This document shows positions 51,725 to 60,527 of a stretch of DNA of 64,000 nt, piece after piece. The notes under the pieces were generated by a model, which was not told where the DNA came from, searched no databases, and was given only the letters and a program-made list of their open reading frames with translations. Origin of the DNA: Amorphus coralli DSM 19760 (GTDB lineage Bacteria > Pseudomonadota > Alphaproteobacteria > Rhizobiales > Amorphaceae); contig NZ_KB894572.1 of NCBI RefSeq assembly GCF_000374525.1, forward strand, positions 372,001 to 436,000, given 5' to 3'. Made by a program: the position numbers and the translations under genes. How positions within the stretch are numbered: position 1 is the stretch's first letter; every line of letters starts with the position of its first letter.

Positions 51725-53209
51725 ATGATTGCGACCGACACCATTCGCGACACGCTCATGGCCGATCTCGCCGATCGGGCGCTCGTGCGCAGCTTCTCCT
51801 ACGTCAACGGCCGCTGGGTCGGTTCGGCCACCGGCGCCACGATCGAGGTGACCAACCCGGCCGATGGCCGCATCATCGCGGAAGTCGCCCGGCTGTCCGC
51901 AGCCGAGGCTGTCGACGCCGTCGCCGCCGCCGACCGGAGCTTCGCCGAGTGGTCGCTGTCGCTGCCGCAGGCGCGCACCGGTCTCCTGCGCCGCTGGTTC
52001 GACCTGATGATCGCGCACCGCGAGGACCTGGCGCGCATCATGACCATCGAGCAGGGCAAGCCGCTGTCGGAGGCGCGCGGCGAGATCGACTACGCGGCGT
52101 CCTTCGTGGAGTTCTACGCGGAAGAGGCGAAGCGCCCGAACATCGAGGGCGTGACCTCGCATCTCGCCGATGCCGAGGTGGAACTGTGGCGCGAGCCGGT
52201 CGGGGTCGCCGCCCTGGTGACCCCCTGGAACTTTCCGTGCGCCATGATCACCCGCAAGGCCGCCGCGGCGATTGCCGCCGGCTGCACGGTGGTGGTGCAC
52301 CCGTCCGAGGAGACGCCGCTTTCCGCGCTGGCGCTGGCCGAGCTCGCCGACCGCGCCGGCCTTCCGGCCGGTGTCTTCAACGTCGTCACCGGCCGCGCCC
52401 CCGAGATCGTCGGCGCCTGGACGTCGGATGCCCGGGTGCGGGCGCTCTCCTTCACCGGCTCCACCGAGGTCGGCCGGCTGCTCTACCGCCAGTCCGCCGA
52501 CACTGTGAAACGGCTGGTGCTGGAGCTGGGCGGCCACGCGCCGTTCCTGGTCTTTGCCGACGCCGATCTCGACCTCGCCGTCGACGAGGCCATCAAGGCG
52601 AAGTTCGCCACGACCGGCCAGGACTGCCTCGGGGCCAACCGCTTCCTGGTGGAGCGCCCGGTCTACGGCGAGTTCTGCCGCCGCTTCGCCGAGCGCACCG
52701 CGGCGCTGACGCTGGGTCCGGGGATCGACGATCTCGATCTCGGACCGCTGATGAACGCCCGCGCCGTCGCCAAGCAGGAGGCGCACGTGGCTGACGCGCT
52801 GGCGCGCGGTGCGCGGCTTTTGACCGGCGGCAAGCGCTCGCCCCAGGGCGATCTCTTCTACGAGCCGACGGTGCTCGCCGACGTGCCGGTCGAGGCGGCG
52901 ATCTTCCACGAGGAGACCTTCGGCCCGGTGGCGGCCATTGCCCCCTTCGACGCCGAGGACGAGGCGGTCACGATCGCCAACGACACCGAGTACGGCTTGG
53001 TGGCCTACCTCCACACCCAGGACCCGCGCCGCATTTATCGGGTCAGCCGCCGGCTCGCCTTCGGCATGGTCGCCGTCAACCGGACCAAGGTCACCGGCGC
53101 GCCTATCCCGTTCGGCGGCATGAAGCAGTCCGGCGTGGGCCGCGAGGGCGCCCGCTACGGACTGGAGGCCTTCACCGACATCAAGTACGTCTGTCGCAAC
53201 TGGGGCTGA
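51725..53209 (+). CDS. ssd: Semialdehyde dehydrogenase (Ssd/DoeC type)
   Basis: An NAD(P)-dependent aldehyde dehydrogenase of 494 residues, start ATG 51725 after GGGAGG. Catalytic Cys301 lies in GQDCLGANRF, the general base Glu in LELGGHAPFLVF, and the cofactor motif in FTGSTEVGRLL. It is close to succinate semialdehyde dehydrogenases. In ectoine loci this enzyme oxidises the aspartate semialdehyde made by the diaminobutyrate transaminase to aspartate. The active-site GQDC, where relatives usually have GQTC, is a small deviation. Confidence 0.9.
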   Translation: MIATDTIRDTLMADLADRALVRSFSYVNGRWVGSATGATIEVTNPADGRIIAEVARLSAAEAVDAVAAADRSFAEWSLSLPQARTGLLRRWFDLMIAHREDLARIMTIEQGKPLSEARGEIDYAASFVEFYAEEAKRPNIEGVTSHLADAEVELWREPVGVAALVTPWNFPCAMITRKAAAAIAAGCTVVVHPSEETPLSALALAELADRAGLPAGVFNVVTGRAPEIVGAWTSDARVRALSFTGSTEVGRLLYRQSADTVKRLVLELGGHAPFLVFADADLDLAVDEAIKAKFATTGQDCLGANRFLVERPVYGEFCRRFAERTAALTLGPGIDDLDLGPLMNARAVAKQEAHVADALARGARLLTGGKRSPQGDLFYEPTVLADVPVEAAIFHEETFGPVAAIAPFDAEDEAVTIANDTEYGLVAYLHTQDPRRIYRVSRRLAFGMVAVNRTKVTGAPIPFGGMKQSGVGREGARYGLEAFTDIKYVCRNWG

Positions 53210-53225
53210 GCCGAAGGACCGAACG

Positions 53226-53984
53226 ATGACCGTCCTATTCGTCTATTGCCACCCCGAGCCGCGCTCCTTCAACGCGGCGCTGGTGCAGGTCGGCGCCGAG
53301 ATGTTCCGCGGCCGCGGCGACACCGTCGAGATCTCCGATCTCTATGGCGAGGGGTTCGATCCGGTCGAGAAGCGGGAGAACTATGCCCAGCCGGTCGACG
53401 CGGAGGTGTTTGCGCCGCTTGCCGAACAGCGCAACGCGTTCAAGACGGAGACGCTGTCCCCGGACATCTCCCGCGAAATCGCGCGGCTGGAGCGGGCCGA
53501 CCTGGTGGTCTTCCAGTTCCCGATCTGGTGGCACTCGGTGCCGGCAATGCTCAAGGGCTGGTTCGACCGGGTGTTCGTCAGCGGCGGGCTCTACACCAGC
53601 AAGATGCGCTACGATCGGGGCTATTTCCGCGGCAAGCGGGCGCTGTGTTCGGTGACCTCCGGGGCACCGGAGCCGAGCTTCGTCAGCGGCGGCCGGGGCG
53701 GCTCGCTAGACGCGATTCTCTGGTCCACGCAGTTCTCGCTCCATTACATGGGCTTTTCCGTGCTGCGTCCGCACGCCAGTTTCGGCATCCAGGGCCACGG
53801 CTATTCCTATGCGAGCGCGGACGAATTCAGCCGCCAGCTCGAGCAATCCAAGACCGCGTTCGCCGAGCGTCTCGCCGGCCTGGACGGGGAGGAGCCGCTG
53901 CGCTTCCCCGGATGGGAGGATTGGGACGATATCGGTCGACCGCTTTCCGACACCCCCGACACCAAGAGGGCCACGACATGCTGA
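53226..53984 (+). CDS. NAD(P)H:quinone oxidoreductase-like flavoprotein
   Basis: A flavodoxin-fold protein of 252 residues like NQO1/KefF. FVYCHPEPRSFNAAL binds the FMN/FAD phosphate, DLVVFQFPIWWHSVPAMLKGWFDRV is the core motif (seen across two helices and a strand), and the Gly-rich SGGRGGSLDAIL follows. It sits between ssd and the transaminase gene, 16 bases after ssd and overlapping the transaminase by 7, so it is co-transcribed with them. It has no step in the known ectoine pathway; a role with redox by-products is speculative. Confidence 0.86.
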   Translation: MTVLFVYCHPEPRSFNAALVQVGAEMFRGRGDTVEISDLYGEGFDPVEKRENYAQPVDAEVFAPLAEQRNAFKTETLSPDISREIARLERADLVVFQFPIWWHSVPAMLKGWFDRVFVSGGLYTSKMRYDRGYFRGKRALCSVTSGAPEPSFVSGGRGGSLDAILWSTQFSLHYMGFSVLRPHASFGIQGHGYSYASADEFSRQLEQSKTAFAERLAGLDGEEPLRFPGWEDWDDIGRPLSDTPDTKRATTC

Positions 53985-55348
53985 CCAACGACAAGCTCGC
54001 CGAGTGGGATCGCGAGACCTTTTTCCATCCCTCCACCCATCTTGCCCAGCATGCCCGCGGCGAGACTCCGTCGCGCATCATCACCGGCGGCAAGGGCGTC
54101 TACATCGAGGACCGTGACGGGCGGAAGATGCTCGACGCTTTCGCCGGCCTCTACTGCGTCAATGTCGGCTACGGGCGCCCCGAGATCGCCGAGGCGATCG
54201 CCGAGCAGGCGCGCGAGCTGGCCTACTATCACGCCTATGTCGGACACGGCACCGAGGCCTCCATCACGCTGGCCAAGATGGTGCTCGACCGGGCGCCCGC
54301 GAACATGTCGAAGGTCTATTTCGGCCTGTCCGGCTCAGACGCCAACGAGACCAACGTCAAGCTGGTCTGGTACTACAACAACATCCGCGGCAAGCCGGAG
54401 AAGAAGAAGATCATCTCGCGCTGGCGCGGCTATCACGGCTCCGGCCTGATGACCGGCTCGCTGACCGGGCTGGAGCTCTTCCACAAGAAGTTCGACCTGC
54501 CGCTCGCCCAGGTGATCCACACCGAGGCGCCTTACTATTTCCGCCGCGAAGACACCTCCATGAGCGAGGAGGCGTTCGTCGCGCACTGCGCGTCCGAGCT
54601 GGAAGCGCTGATCGAGCGCGAGGGCGCGGACACGATCGGCGCCTTCATCGGCGAGCCGGCGCTCGGCACCGGTGGCCTCGTGCCGCCGCCGGCCGGCTAC
54701 TGGACGGCCATCCAGGCGGTGCTCGACAAGCACGACATCCTGCTGATCGCCGACGAGGTGGTGACCGGCTTCGGTCGCCTGGGCTCCATGTTCGGCTCCG
54801 ACCACTACGGCATCCGGCCGGATATCATCACCATCGCCAAGGGCCTCACCTCGGCCTATGCGCCGCTGTCCGGCTCCATCGTCTCCGACAAGGTGTGGAA
54901 GGTGCTGGAAGAGGGCACCGACGAGTTCGGCCCGATCGGCCACGGCTGGACCTACTCCGCGCACCCGATCGGCGCGGCGGCCGGCGTTGCCAACCTGAAG
55001 CTCATCGACGAGCTGGGCCTGGTGAAGAATGCCGGCGAGACCGGGGCCTACCTGAAGCAGGCGCTCGTCGACGCCGTCGGCGACCACCCGCACGTGGGCG
55101 AGGTGCGCGGCGAGGGTCTGCTGATTGCGGTGGAGTTCGTGAAGGACCGCGACAGCCGCACCTACTTCGATGCCTCGGAGAAGGCGGGCGCCCGCGTGGT
55201 GCAGGCGCTGGCCGGCGAGAACGTGATCTCCCGCGCCATGCCGCAGGGCGATATCGCGGGCTTCGCTCCGCCGCTCTGCCTGAGCCGCGAGGAAGCCGAC
55301 CTGATCGCCGGCAAGGTGAAGACGGCGGTCGAGGCGACCTTCGCCTGA
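53978..55348 (+). CDS. doeD: Class III transaminase, probable diaminobutyrate transaminase DoeD
   Basis: A PLP-dependent omega-aminotransferase of 456 residues from ATG 53978 after AGAGGG. It contains LSGSDANETNVKL, GYHGSGLMTGSLTG, IADEVVTGFGRLGS and the PLP lysine Lys288 in IITIAKGLTSAYAPLSG. By position it should convert L-2,4-diaminobutyrate to aspartate semialdehyde, feeding the dehydrogenase encoded upstream. Related transaminases use many amines, so substrate is context-based. Confidence 0.87.
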   Translation: MLTNDKLAEWDRETFFHPSTHLAQHARGETPSRIITGGKGVYIEDRDGRKMLDAFAGLYCVNVGYGRPEIAEAIAEQARELAYYHAYVGHGTEASITLAKMVLDRAPANMSKVYFGLSGSDANETNVKLVWYYNNIRGKPEKKKIISRWRGYHGSGLMTGSLTGLELFHKKFDLPLAQVIHTEAPYYFRREDTSMSEEAFVAHCASELEALIEREGADTIGAFIGEPALGTGGLVPPPAGYWTAIQAVLDKHDILLIADEVVTGFGRLGSMFGSDHYGIRPDIITIAKGLTSAYAPLSGSIVSDKVWKVLEEGTDEFGPIGHGWTYSAHPIGAAAGVANLKLIDELGLVKNAGETGAYLKQALVDAVGDHPHVGEVRGEGLLIAVEFVKDRDSRTYFDASEKAGARVVQALAGENVISRAMPQGDIAGFAPPLCLSREEADLIAGKVKTAVEATFA

Positions 55349-55395
55349 TTGCGGGGCCGGCGGCGTGCGTCCTTTCGAGGCGCCGACGCCGGATG

Positions 55396-56607
55396 CTAGT
55401 CGTCGGCGGCGCGCGCCCGCGTGCCGCCGTCGGCCGCGATGCGGACCAGCAGGCCCGGATCCGGCGAGAAGCGCTCGTGCAGCGGCAGCATCGCCGCGCC
55501 GAGCACCCGCGCCATCGGACCGATGGAGCCGGTGCGCACCCGGGTCGGCGCCAGGCCGGCGCGGTTGAAGCCCGCAAGGGCGCCCGCGAGGCGTTCGGCG
55601 ATGGCATCGCGCCAGGGCGGGGGCAGCAGCCCATCCACCACCACCGTCTCGAAATCGATGATCGACAGCGCCGACACGACGGCGCGCGACAGGTCGGGGA
55701 TGGCCGCGTCCGCCCAGGCCTCGAACAGCGGCGTGGCACCGTCTCCGGCCTCGCCGGCCAGCGCCGCCGACGGGTCGATGCCGGCATCGGCGAGGGCGTG
55801 TTCCAGCTTGATGACCGAGGCGCTGTGGATCAGTTGCTCGGGCTGGTGCCCGGGCCGGAAATCGCCCACCGGCATGGAGCCGACGGCGCCGGCATTCCAC
55901 TGGGCGCCGGGATAGAGCTTGCCGTCGATGACGATGCCGCCGCCAATGAAGGTGCCGAGATAGATGTAGAGGGCGCTCGGGCTGGTGATAGCCGCGCCGG
56001 AGATCATCTCCGCGGCACAAGCCGCCGTGGCATCGTTCTGCAGAGCGGTGTCCAGCCCGGTCGCCTCTTCCAGCGCGCCGGCCACGTCGGCGTTGCGCCA
56101 GCCGTCCAGGGCACCGGGTTCCAGCCCCAGCTCCTTCGACCAGGCATAGATCTCGCCCGGCATCGCGATGCCGAGCCCGACCACCCGCGAGCGGGTTTCC
56201 GGGGCGGCGTTGTCGAGGAGCCGCCCGGCCTGGCGAATGGCCGAGCCGATGGTCAGGTCGGGCAGGGGGGCCTCGTAGCTCTCCACGCTGGCCTCGATCA
56301 CCTCGCCGACGAGGTTGACGAGGATCGCTTCCGTGGAGCGCCGGCCGATCTTCACGCCGAGCGAGAAGGCGCCGTCCGGGTTGGGGGCGATCGGGGTGGA
56401 CGGCTGGCCGATCTGACCGCGGATCTTGTCGCGCTTGATCAGCAGGCCTTCTTCCAGGAGGCGGTTGACGATGACTGAGGCGGCCTGGCCGCTCAGTCCC
56501 GTCTCGCGGGCAAGCTCGGCCTTTGACAGGGCGCCCGCGCGCAGCAGCGCGTCCATGATGAGGCGCTCGTTGTAGGCGCGTAGTCCGCTGGTATCTCCGC
56601 CCCGCAT
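55396..56607 (-). CDS. ROK-family transcriptional repressor
   Basis: A NagC/Mlc-like regulator of 403 residues. The N-terminal winged helix (about 10-65) holds SKAELARETGLSGQAASVIV; the rest is the ROK sugar-kinase-like fold (LGIAMPGEIYAW, LQNDATAACAAE, YIYLGTFIGGGIVIDGKLYPG). The CxCGxxGCxE zinc motif of classical ROK proteins is missing. It diverges from fructokinase and lies beside the sorbitol/mannitol operon, so fructose or a polyol is the likely effector (inferred). Confidence 0.9.
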   Translation of the reverse strand: MRGGDTSGLRAYNERLIMDALLRAGALSKAELARETGLSGQAASVIVNRLLEEGLLIKRDKIRGQIGQPSTPIAPNPDGAFSLGVKIGRRSTEAILVNLVGEVIEASVESYEAPLPDLTIGSAIRQAGRLLDNAAPETRSRVVGLGIAMPGEIYAWSKELGLEPGALDGWRNADVAGALEEATGLDTALQNDATAACAAEMISGAAITSPSALYIYLGTFIGGGIVIDGKLYPGAQWNAGAVGSMPVGDFRPGHQPEQLIHSASVIKLEHALADAGIDPSAALAGEAGDGATPLFEAWADAAIPDLSRAVVSALSIIDFETVVVDGLLPPPWRDAIAERLAGALAGFNRAGLAPTRVRTGSIGPMARVLGAAMLPLHERFSPDPGLLVRIAADGGTRARAADD

Positions 56608-56935
56608 GCGTTTGCCCCTGTGTCCTCCCCGTAGCCTGCCGATAGCCCGCAGGCGCGCCTGTCGGTTGCGACCGTCTTGACCTGGTTCCCGCGTCGTCCC
56701 GGGACGCGGTCGGGATCATTTTGGGCGTCGCCGGACGGTGCGTCCATCGCCGCCGGTCGCTGTTGCCGAAAGCCGGTGTCCCACCCTAGCTTGCGAAATT
56801 AAAAAAACCAATATGATTTAATTATTGACGGGCCGACCTTCATGTGGCTGGGTCCGAAGTCGGCTCCTCTTTGTGGAGCCACGGGCCAAGGCGTGCAAGC
56901 ATGGCCCCAAGCCACAAGAAGAAGGAGCGGGAGGC
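56608..56935. other. Divergent ROK/fructokinase regulatory region
   Basis: No gene is supported in these 328 bases. An AT-rich block at 56790-56830 contains the operator-like repeat and a TTGACG -35 element described separately. I saw no clear promoter for the ROK gene itself, which may be autoregulated through the same block. Confidence 0.45.
56805..56830 (+). promoter_or_regulatory. Putative ROK operator and -35 element upstream of fructokinase
   Basis: AAACCA-ATA-TGATTT (56805-56819) is an inverted repeat with one mismatch. It is followed by TTGACG (56825-56830). TGATTTAATTATTGAC (56814-56829) is identical to bases 58033-58048 in front of smoE. No good -10 follows here, so the start site is unclear. 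Confidence 0.5.
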
Positions 56936-57871
56936 ATGTTCGTCGTCTGCGGCGAGGCGTTGTGGGATTTTTTCGGCCGGGAGGGCGCTTCCGGCCTCAC
57001 CTTCGATGCGCGGGTCGGCGGCTCGCCGTTCAACGTGGCGGTGGGGCTGGCGCGTCTGGACCATGCCGCGGCCCTGCTGACCGGCCTCTCCACCGATCGT
57101 CTTGGCCAGCGGCTCTACGACACGCTGGAGCGCGAGCGTGTCGCCACCTCCTATCTGCGTCGCACCGACCGGCCGACCACTCTCAGCCTCGTCGATCTCG
57201 GGCCGGACGGCAGCCCGGTCTACGCCTTCTACGGTGACAACGCCGCGGACAGAAGCCTTCAAGCCGACGCGCTTCCCTCCATCGGCACCGACGTGTGGGG
57301 GCTTCATGCCGGCTCCTACTCGCTGGTGGCCGACCCGACCGGCGCCAGCCTGCTTGGTCTCTTCGGTCGGCAGAAGGGGAAGCAACTGCTGACGCTCGAT
57401 CCGAACGTGCGGCTGACGGTGGAGCCGGATCTTGACATCTGGCGCGCGCGGGTCGCCGCTTTCGTGGCGCTGGCCGACCTGGTGAAGGTGAGCGAGGAGG
57501 ATCTGGAGCTGCTTTTCCCCGGTCGCTCGCCGGACGACACCGCGGCCGCCTGGCTTGAGGCCGGCGCCGCCCTGGTGATCGTGACGCGCGGCCGCACCGG
57601 CGCGCAGGCGTTCGGCGCCTTTGGCACCGTCACGGAGCCCGGCCGTGCAGTGGAGGTGGCCGACACGGTCGGCGCCGGCGACAGTTTCATGGCCGCGACC
57701 ATCGCCCATCTCGCCGAAACGGACGCGCACGCGCGGGAGGCCTTGACGGCGTTCACGGAGGCAGACGTGCGCCGTCTTCTCGGGTTCGCTTCCGATGCCG
57801 CGGCCATCACCTGCACGCGGCGCGGCGCCGACCTGCCAAGGCGCGTGGAGCTGATCCCGGCGGCGACCTGA
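56936..57871 (+). CDS. frk: Fructokinase (PfkB family)
   Basis: A PfkB-family sugar kinase of 311 residues from ATG 56936 after GGGAGG; longer frames start further upstream but lack a ribosome site. CGEALWDFF opens the fold, ARVGGSPFNVAVGLARL is the sugar-binding signature, and DTVGAGDSFMAA holds the catalytic Asp and anion hole. It would phosphorylate the fructose made by sorbitol and mannitol dehydrogenases encoded downstream, which fits the locus. Confidence 0.9.
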   Translation: MFVVCGEALWDFFGREGASGLTFDARVGGSPFNVAVGLARLDHAAALLTGLSTDRLGQRLYDTLERERVATSYLRRTDRPTTLSLVDLGPDGSPVYAFYGDNAADRSLQADALPSIGTDVWGLHAGSYSLVADPTGASLLGLFGRQKGKQLLTLDPNVRLTVEPDLDIWRARVAAFVALADLVKVSEEDLELLFPGRSPDDTAAAWLEAGAALVIVTRGRTGAQAFGAFGTVTEPGRAVEVADTVGAGDSFMAATIAHLAETDAHAREALTAFTEADVRRLLGFASDAAAITCTRRGADLPRRVELIPAAT

Positions 57872-58023
57872 GATTGGCGGCAGCCGACGTCGCGTCTTGC
57901 GATTGTTGGCGCGCGGCGCAATCCTTGCCGGGTATTCGGCCCGGCGGCGCTCGCCGTCCGGCCTGGCGACTGTCGGCGTAAAGCCACGAAACGCCGCGCG
58001 GGCCGGGGTGCGCGTTAATTGCA
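57872..58023. other. Spacer downstream of fructokinase, nothing recognised
   Basis: Part of the 352-base gap before smoE. No gene, repeat or convincing terminator is visible; the smoE control elements begin at 58024. Confidence 0.4.
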
Positions 58024-58072
58024 AAATCAAAGTGATTTAATTATTGACTCTGGTCGGACGAGGTGATGTAGT
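58024..58072 (+). promoter_or_regulatory. smo operon promoter with putative ROK operator
   Basis: AAATCA-AAG-TGATTT (58024-58038) is a perfect 6-bp inverted repeat. TTGACT (58044-58049) and TGTAGT (58067-58072) with a 17-base spacer form a good promoter. The half-site, the AATTA spacer and TTGAC are shared with the fructokinase upstream region. The leader to smoE is about 145 bases long. Confidence 0.62.
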
Positions 58073-58223
58073 TTTGACAGGCAAAAGGTTTGAACCGAGG
58101 TTCGGGCGCGGTGCGGTGGGCATCGTCCGAGATCTGGACAGACCACCGGCGGCATGAGGCCGTCCGGGCCAGGCACAACCAGCGCGGCCTGAAGCAAGCG
58201 TCGCGCGGCAACGGGAGGAAAGC

Positions 58224-59537
58224 ATGAGCTATCCAGCATGGCTGGTCGGCGCCGCATCCGTTTTGGCCCTGACCACGGCGGCCAACGCCGAGACGATCAC
58301 CATCGCCACCGTGAACAACGGTGACATGATCCGGATGCAGAAGCTGGCGGATGCCTTCACCAAGGATCATCCCGACATCGAGCTGGAGTGGGTGACGCTT
58401 GAGGAGAACACGCTCCGTCAGCGCGTGACCCAGGACATCGCCACCAACGGCGGTCAGTTCGACGTCATGACCATCGGCAACTACGAGGTGCCGCTGTGGG
58501 CGAAGCAGGATTGGCTGCTGCCGCTCGAGGGCATGCCCGAGCGCTATGACGCCGACGATATCCTGCCGGCGATCGCGGGCGGCCTGTCGGTCGACGACAC
58601 GCTCTACGCCGCGCCGTTCTATGGCGAGTCGGCGATGCTGATGTACCGGACCGACCTCGCCGAGAAGGCGGGCGTTACCATTCCCGACCAGCCGACCTGG
58701 GCCGACATCAAGGCCGCCGCCGAGGCGATGACCGACAAGGACAACGAGATCTACGGCATCTGCCTGCGCGGCAAGGCCGGCTGGGGCGAGAACATGGCCT
58801 TCATCACGGCCATGTCGAATTCCTACGGCGCGCGCTGGTTCGACATGGACTGGAAGCCGCAGTTCGAGAGCGAGGAGTGGAAGGCGACGCTCACCGACTA
58901 TCTCGACATGATGAACAATTACGGCCCGCCCGGTGCCTCGTCGAACGGCTTCAACGAGAACCTCGCCCTTTTCCAGCAGGGCAAGTGCGGCATGTGGATC
59001 GACGCCACGGTGGCTGCGTCCTTCGTGACCGACCCGGACGATTCCACCGTCGCCGACAAGGTCGGCTTCGCCCAGTTCCCTAACAAGGAGGGCGTCGACA
59101 ACCACGGCAACTGGCTGTGGTCGTGGAACCTCGCCATCCCGAAATCGACGAACTCTCCGGATGCCGCGAAGGCCTTCGTCGCCTGGGCGACCTCCAAGGG
59201 CTACACCGATCTCGTCGCCGAGCAGGAAGGCTGGGCCGCGGCGCCTCCCGGCACCCGCACCTCGCTCTACGAGAACCCGGAGTACCAGAAGGCCGCTCCG
59301 TTCGCGGAGATGACCCTCAACTCCATCAACGCGGTCGACACCAAGAAGCCGTCGGTCCAGGAGATCCCCTATACCGGCGCCCAGTTCGTCGCGATCCCGG
59401 AGTTCCAGGGCATCGGCACGGCGGTGGGCCAAATGTTCTCCGCCGCGCTGGCCGGGCAGATGTCGGCCGATCAGGCCCTGCAGAACGCCCAGAACGTCAC
59501 GAACCGCGAAATGATGAAGGCCGGCTACCCGAAATAG
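58224..59537 (+). CDS. smoE: Polyol (sorbitol/mannitol) ABC transporter binding protein SmoE
   Basis: A family 1 solute-binding protein of 437 residues with a signal peptide of about 22 residues (AANA before Glu). The mature start ETITIATVNNGDMIRMQKLA and the FDVMTIGNYEVPLWAKQDWL segment are characteristic of SmoE/MtlE polyol-binding proteins, as is FQQGKCGMWIDATVAASF. ATG 58224 follows GGGAGGA. The genes that follow (two permeases, ATPase, sorbitol and mannitol dehydrogenases) confirm the substrate class. Confidence 0.94.
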   Translation: MSYPAWLVGAASVLALTTAANAETITIATVNNGDMIRMQKLADAFTKDHPDIELEWVTLEENTLRQRVTQDIATNGGQFDVMTIGNYEVPLWAKQDWLLPLEGMPERYDADDILPAIAGGLSVDDTLYAAPFYGESAMLMYRTDLAEKAGVTIPDQPTWADIKAAAEAMTDKDNEIYGICLRGKAGWGENMAFITAMSNSYGARWFDMDWKPQFESEEWKATLTDYLDMMNNYGPPGASSNGFNENLALFQQGKCGMWIDATVAASFVTDPDDSTVADKVGFAQFPNKEGVDNHGNWLWSWNLAIPKSTNSPDAAKAFVAWATSKGYTDLVAEQEGWAAAPPGTRTSLYENPEYQKAAPFAEMTLNSINAVDTKKPSVQEIPYTGAQFVAIPEFQGIGTAVGQMFSAALAGQMSADQALQNAQNVTNREMMKAGYPK

Positions 59538-59550
59538 GGTAGTCTTCCTC

Positions 59551-59582
59551 CCACCGGGCGTCTCCGTTCGCGGGGACGCCCG
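59551..59582 (+). other. Intercistronic hairpin between smoE and smoF
   Basis: ACCGGGCGTC (59551-59560) pairs with GACGCCCGGT (59573-59582) around a 12-base loop, 13 bases after the smoE stop. No T-tract follows. It is probably a stabiliser that raises SmoE over the permeases. Confidence 0.6.
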
Positions 59583-59637
59583 GTCTCCAACGCATGAGTG
59601 GCAGGGTGCAACCTGCCCCGAGTGGGAGTGTCCGGCG

Positions 59638-60510
59638 ATGGCTACGGCTCATTCGCGATCCGCAGCGCGGCTGATGATTTCGCCCGCCGTCTTGCTGCTG
59701 CTGGGCTGGATGGCGATCCCGCTGTCCATGACGATCTACTTCTCGTTCCAGCGCTACAATCTCCTGATGCCGGGAACGAACGAGTTCATCGGCTTCCTCA
59801 ACTACCGCTTCTTCCTGACCGACCCGGCCTTCTTCGCCGCGCTGATCAACACGCTGGTGCTGGTCGGCGGCGTGCTGGTCATCACCATCGTGGGCGGCGT
59901 GCTGCTCGCCCTTCTGCTCGACCAGCCCATGTGGGGGCAGGGGATCGTCCGGATCCTGGTGATCGCGCCCTTCTTCGTGATGCCCACCGTGTCGGCGCTG
60001 GTCTGGAAGAACATGTTCATGAACCCCGTCAACGGGCTGTTCGCGAACATCGCCAAGGGCCTGGGCCTGCAGCCCTTCGATTTCCTGGGCCAGGCGCCGC
60101 TCGCCTCCATCATCCTGATCGTCGCCTGGCAGTGGCTGCCGTTCGCCACGCTGATCCTGCTCACCGCGCTGCAGTCGCTCGACAGCGAACAGCTGGAGGC
60201 CGCCGAGATGGACGGGGCGAGCCCGGTCCGGCGCTTCTTCCACATCATGCTGCCGCACCTGGCCCGCGCCATCACCGTGGTGGTGCTGATCCAGACGATC
60301 TTTCTCCTGTCGGTGTTCGCGGAGATCCTGGTCACCACCAATGGCGGACCCGGCTACGCCACCACCAACATCACCTATCTCGTCTACGCCCAGTCGCTGC
60401 TGCAGTTCGACGTGGGCGGCGGATCCGCCGGCGGCGTCGTGGCCGTCATCCTCGCCAACATCGTCGCGATCTTCCTGATGCGGATGATCGGCAAGAATCT
60501 CGACGTCTAG
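59638..60510 (+). CDS. smoF: Polyol ABC transporter permease SmoF
   Basis: A MalF-type permease of 290 residues with six hydrophobic segments. The EAA loop reads EAAEMDGASPVRRFFHIMLP, the ATPase-docking motif. The remaining family features are the N-terminal LMISPAVLLLLGWMAIPL helix and VWKNMFMNP. ATG 59638. It pairs with SmoG to form the channel. Confidence 0.94.
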   Translation: MATAHSRSAARLMISPAVLLLLGWMAIPLSMTIYFSFQRYNLLMPGTNEFIGFLNYRFFLTDPAFFAALINTLVLVGGVLVITIVGGVLLALLLDQPMWGQGIVRILVIAPFFVMPTVSALVWKNMFMNPVNGLFANIAKGLGLQPFDFLGQAPLASIILIVAWQWLPFATLILLTALQSLDSEQLEAAEMDGASPVRRFFHIMLPHLARAITVVVLIQTIFLLSVFAEILVTTNGGPGYATTNITYLVYAQSLLQFDVGGGSAGGVVAVILANIVAIFLMRMIGKNLDV

Positions 60511-60527
60511 AAGGGCAGGGGGAACCG

